A DNA stretch of 64,000 nt from an uncultured Bariatricus sp. Lineage in GTDB: Bacteria; Bacillota; Clostridia; Lachnospirales; Lachnospiraceae. Below, one piece after another: positions 62,107 through 64,000 of this stretch (the first letter of the stretch is position 1; every line of letters starts with the position of its first letter). Where the stretch lies: NCBI GenBank assembly GCA_934320645.1, contig CAKRFP010000002.1, positions 1 to 64,000 of the forward strand. Reading direction: 5' to 3'. Both the position numbers and the translations under genes were made by a program. Under the pieces are notes generated by a model. The model ran no database searches, was not told the origin of the DNA, and saw only the letters and a program-made list of their open reading frames with translations.

Positions 62107-62568
62107 ATGAATAATATAGACGAAAAAGAAACACTGATTTCATGCGCTAAAGAAAAGAAGCTTTTGGTTGCATATAAGCTATCTAAGACAGATGAACTGT
62201 TTGTGAGTGAGTCTGTGCAGCAGTTGTGGATTAAATGGTTTCCAGAAGATGAGGAATACTTTATCTTTCTTCCGTATAAATGGAATAAGATTTATTCCTG
62301 GATTAGTAATTATGTGAAAGTGCATGATACGGAATATATAGAGCGTTCTATCGGAATACAGAGAGCAAATCAGAGAAGAAAATTGAATAAGAAATATGAT
62401 AAATTAGGTGCTCATACGGTCATTGTAAAATCTCCACTAAAAGATGGAAGATTAGCAAAATATCTTCTCGTCAGAGGAGATGAAAGAAGAACGGGTGATT
62501 TTGGCACGCTCATGAAATATGCGAAAAAATTATTCAGATTGTGTGAGAAAAATGAAGCTGAATTCTAG
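62107..62568 (+). CDS. Hypothetical protein
   Basis: 153 residues, basic C-terminal half (ANQRRKLNKKYDKLGAHTVIV; LLVRGDERRTG). No family recognised; possibly nucleic-acid binding by charge. AAGGTAG precedes the start. A non-coding stretch follows. Confidence 0.5.
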   Translation: MNNIDEKETLISCAKEKKLLVAYKLSKTDELFVSESVQQLWIKWFPEDEEYFIFLPYKWNKIYSWISNYVKVHDTEYIERSIGIQRANQRRKLNKKYDKLGAHTVIVKSPLKDGRLAKYLLVRGDERRTGDFGTLMKYAKKLFRLCEKNEAEF

Positions 62569-63050
62569 ATACAGTAAAGAAGATATATAAAGAAAAATAA
62601 ATGTTACGTACTCGTTTACGAGTAAGTAAAAAATATTATCTTCTATTTACTGTTGTCTTTTGTTTATAAGAGTCCCAAAAGTGTGATGTTTTTGCACGAA
62701 TTTGTCCCTGGGTATAGGGACAAAATTGGAGCATTTTGATACGTTTTTGTCCCTCTAGTAAAGATAATATGATTCAAATTAGAAAGCGATTGCGAATTTG
62801 AATCATATGTTTGGGGAGAACCTAATCCACTTGACATATTTAGTGAAGAGGCGGTTTAAAGACCGTCTTTTGTTATACAAACAATTCTAAAAATTCTTAT
62901 GGTAGCAGTTCTGCTGCCGAATTTCCAAAACTAATGCGGTTATAGGTGTGCCGTAGATTAAATAACATCGTGAATTCCTGAGCAGTCCGGGAGTAAACAA
63001 TAGATTGCACTGATGCACGGCGGTGTGTCAGTTAAAGAAAAGGAGGTCAA
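62569..63050. other. Non-coding control region with repeats and terminator
   Basis: No gene. TTTGTCCC occurs at 62701-62708, inverted as GGGACAAA at 62717-62724, and again at 62746-62753: operator-like. A perfect 14-bp inverted repeat follows, ATATGATTCAAATT (62767-62780) with its complement at 62795-62808. GGCGGT/ACCGTC with TTTT (62850-62873) is a terminator. A hairpin GGTAGCAGTTCTGCTGCC (62899-62916) starts the leader of the last gene. Confidence 0.55.
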
Positions 63051-64000
63051 ATGGCTAATGACAAAACAATTAAATACAGAACTAAAGAAACGAAAATTTG
63101 CGAACATTGTGGGAGGGAACTTCCAGTAAGTAAGTTTGCTTTGATGTATGGTAGAAATTATATGAATGCTTGTAAAGAGTGTTGTGCAAAGAAGCAGAAA
63201 AAAACTAGAAATGAAAATGACTATAAAAAAGGCATGGAACTTTATCTTGCGGATGATTCCATGCATATCAATCGAAAATACAAGAAAATCAACAGAAACA
63301 GGACACTAAAGAAGAACATATCGGGGATTGACTTTTGCGCCAGAGATGAAAGGTTTGTGAAGCTACTTTATTATAAGGATACCTGGATCAGTAATTACAG
63401 ACGAGTCATAGTATACGAAGACGGTCAGTACAAATTACTTCGGGGAAGTGTTGATAGGTGGACCGGTGAAGTTGTGTATACGCTGAAGAAAGAGCGGTAT
63501 ATTAAGTATACGCAGACTTATGACTATAAGAAAGTAAAGGTCACGGGAAGTTCTTTAGTGGTGGTGACATTTATAGTCAACTATGACATGATGAACAATA
63601 CTCGGATTTGGCATCTGAATAATGATGTCACAGATGGTTACTATAAGCATTTATATCCTGTTACAGAAAAGCAGTACGAAAAATTGACAGAGCTTCAGGA
63701 AGAATCTGCTGCTCCACTTTCAGAAGAGCTGATTATGGATGTTATCAATTCTGTAGAATACAAACAGGATGGTTGGAATCCATACAAATATAGAAGAAGT
63801 ATGTGCGGAATTGGATATCATGGATGCAATGATGCGGATTCAGAGTCTATCTCCTTTAAAAAGTGGAAAAATATGATGCAGAGATGCTACGACAAGAATG
63901 TACATAAGAAATATAAGCCGGAATATAAGGATAAGACCATATGCGAAGAATGGCTGAATTATGCGAATTTCCGTATTTGGTTTGATGAACATTACGTTCC
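63051..64000 (+). CDS. Phage DNA-binding/endonuclease-like protein, 3'-truncated
   Basis: 316 residues visible; the frame runs off the right edge. AGGAGGTCAA precedes ATG 63051. An N-terminal zinc finger (CEHCGRELPVSKF... CKECC) is followed by a basic region, a middle domain of unknown family, and near the edge MCGIGYHG then KNMMQRCYDKNVHKKYKPEY and CEEWLNYANFRIWFDEHY. This last pattern (W-K-x-M-x-x-R-C-Y ... C-x-E-W-x-x-F) recurs in phage proteins next to HNH or intron-homing functions. Exact role unknown. Confidence 0.7.
   Translation, partial: MANDKTIKYRTKETKICEHCGRELPVSKFALMYGRNYMNACKECCAKKQKKTRNENDYKKGMELYLADDSMHINRKYKKINRNRTLKKNISGIDFCARDERFVKLLYYKDTWISNYRRVIVYEDGQYKLLRGSVDRWTGEVVYTLKKERYIKYTQTYDYKKVKVTGSSLVVVTFIVNYDMMNNTRIWHLNNDVTDGYYKHLYPVTEKQYEKLTELQEESAAPLSEELIMDVINSVEYKQDGWNPYKYRRSMCGIGYHGCNDADSESISFKKWKNMMQRCYDKNVHKKYKPEYKDKTICEEWLNYANFRIWFDEHYV

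Overview
The window looks like the chromosome of a Gram-positive anaerobe of the Lachnospiraceae (Clostridia) type. Evidence: a large two-module 2-hydroxyacyl-CoA dehydratase activase, a Firmicutes-type PolA without proofreading residues, TmcAL, DegV, MgtE, and acetate kinase followed by DUF177-rpmF. All gene calls come from reading the sequence; no database search was run.

Positions 1-22,050 are ordinary chromosome. In order: the 3' part of an aminotransferase, the activase (minus strand), a rhomboid-like membrane protein, pyk, lysA, tRNA-Leu(CAA), polA-coaE-MBL hydrolase, an ACT protein with its DUF711 partner, degV, tmcAL (minus), mgtE, ackA, DUF177 and rpmF. Three copies of a long hairpin repeat (909-1063, 1385-1570, 16856-17019) lie between these genes. 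Their inner stems covary and their internal loops are conserved.

From about 22,090 the character changes: more A+T, many small tightly packed genes, phage and plasmid functions. The switch falls just after the rpmF terminator, where plsX would normally follow, so a mobile element is probably inserted there. Positions 22.3-25.8 kb form a small cassette (XRE repressor, membrane/zinc-ribbon proteins). Positions 26-37 kb hold an accessory module: ArdC, two sigma-like paralogues, HNH nuclease, MNT-HEPN pair, serine recombinase, a HEPN/Abi-like gene between two ParB-like remnants, DUF2442, and an XRE-type regulator. Positions 37-45 kb hold a LexA-box promoter, a type III (tubulin-like) partition pair TubR-TubZ, a cold-shock-domain fusion, an SF2 helicase, zincin-like and small proteins, long hairpins, and an antirepressor gene whose halves lie in permuted order.

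From 45.7 kb phage genes dominate. A 937-aa protein carries signatures of the two-barrel YonO/QDE-1-like single-chain RNA polymerases. It is followed by a possible structured RNA, a tail-completion-like gene, and a giant tape measure gene. The tape measure gene is split by a 1437-nt group I intron (56629-58065); its P1, P10 and P7 pairings can be read directly, and splicing restores one 3136-codon frame. The intron carries a toxin-like nuclease gene (PBECR-like) instead of a recognisable homing endonuclease, preceded by a structured segment that ends in a terminator hairpin.

Taken together the element resembles a large temperate phage or phage-plasmid: tubulin-based segregation, SOS-linked control, its own RNA polymerase and a long tail. 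Capsid, terminase and integrase genes are not in the window and may lie beyond 64,000.
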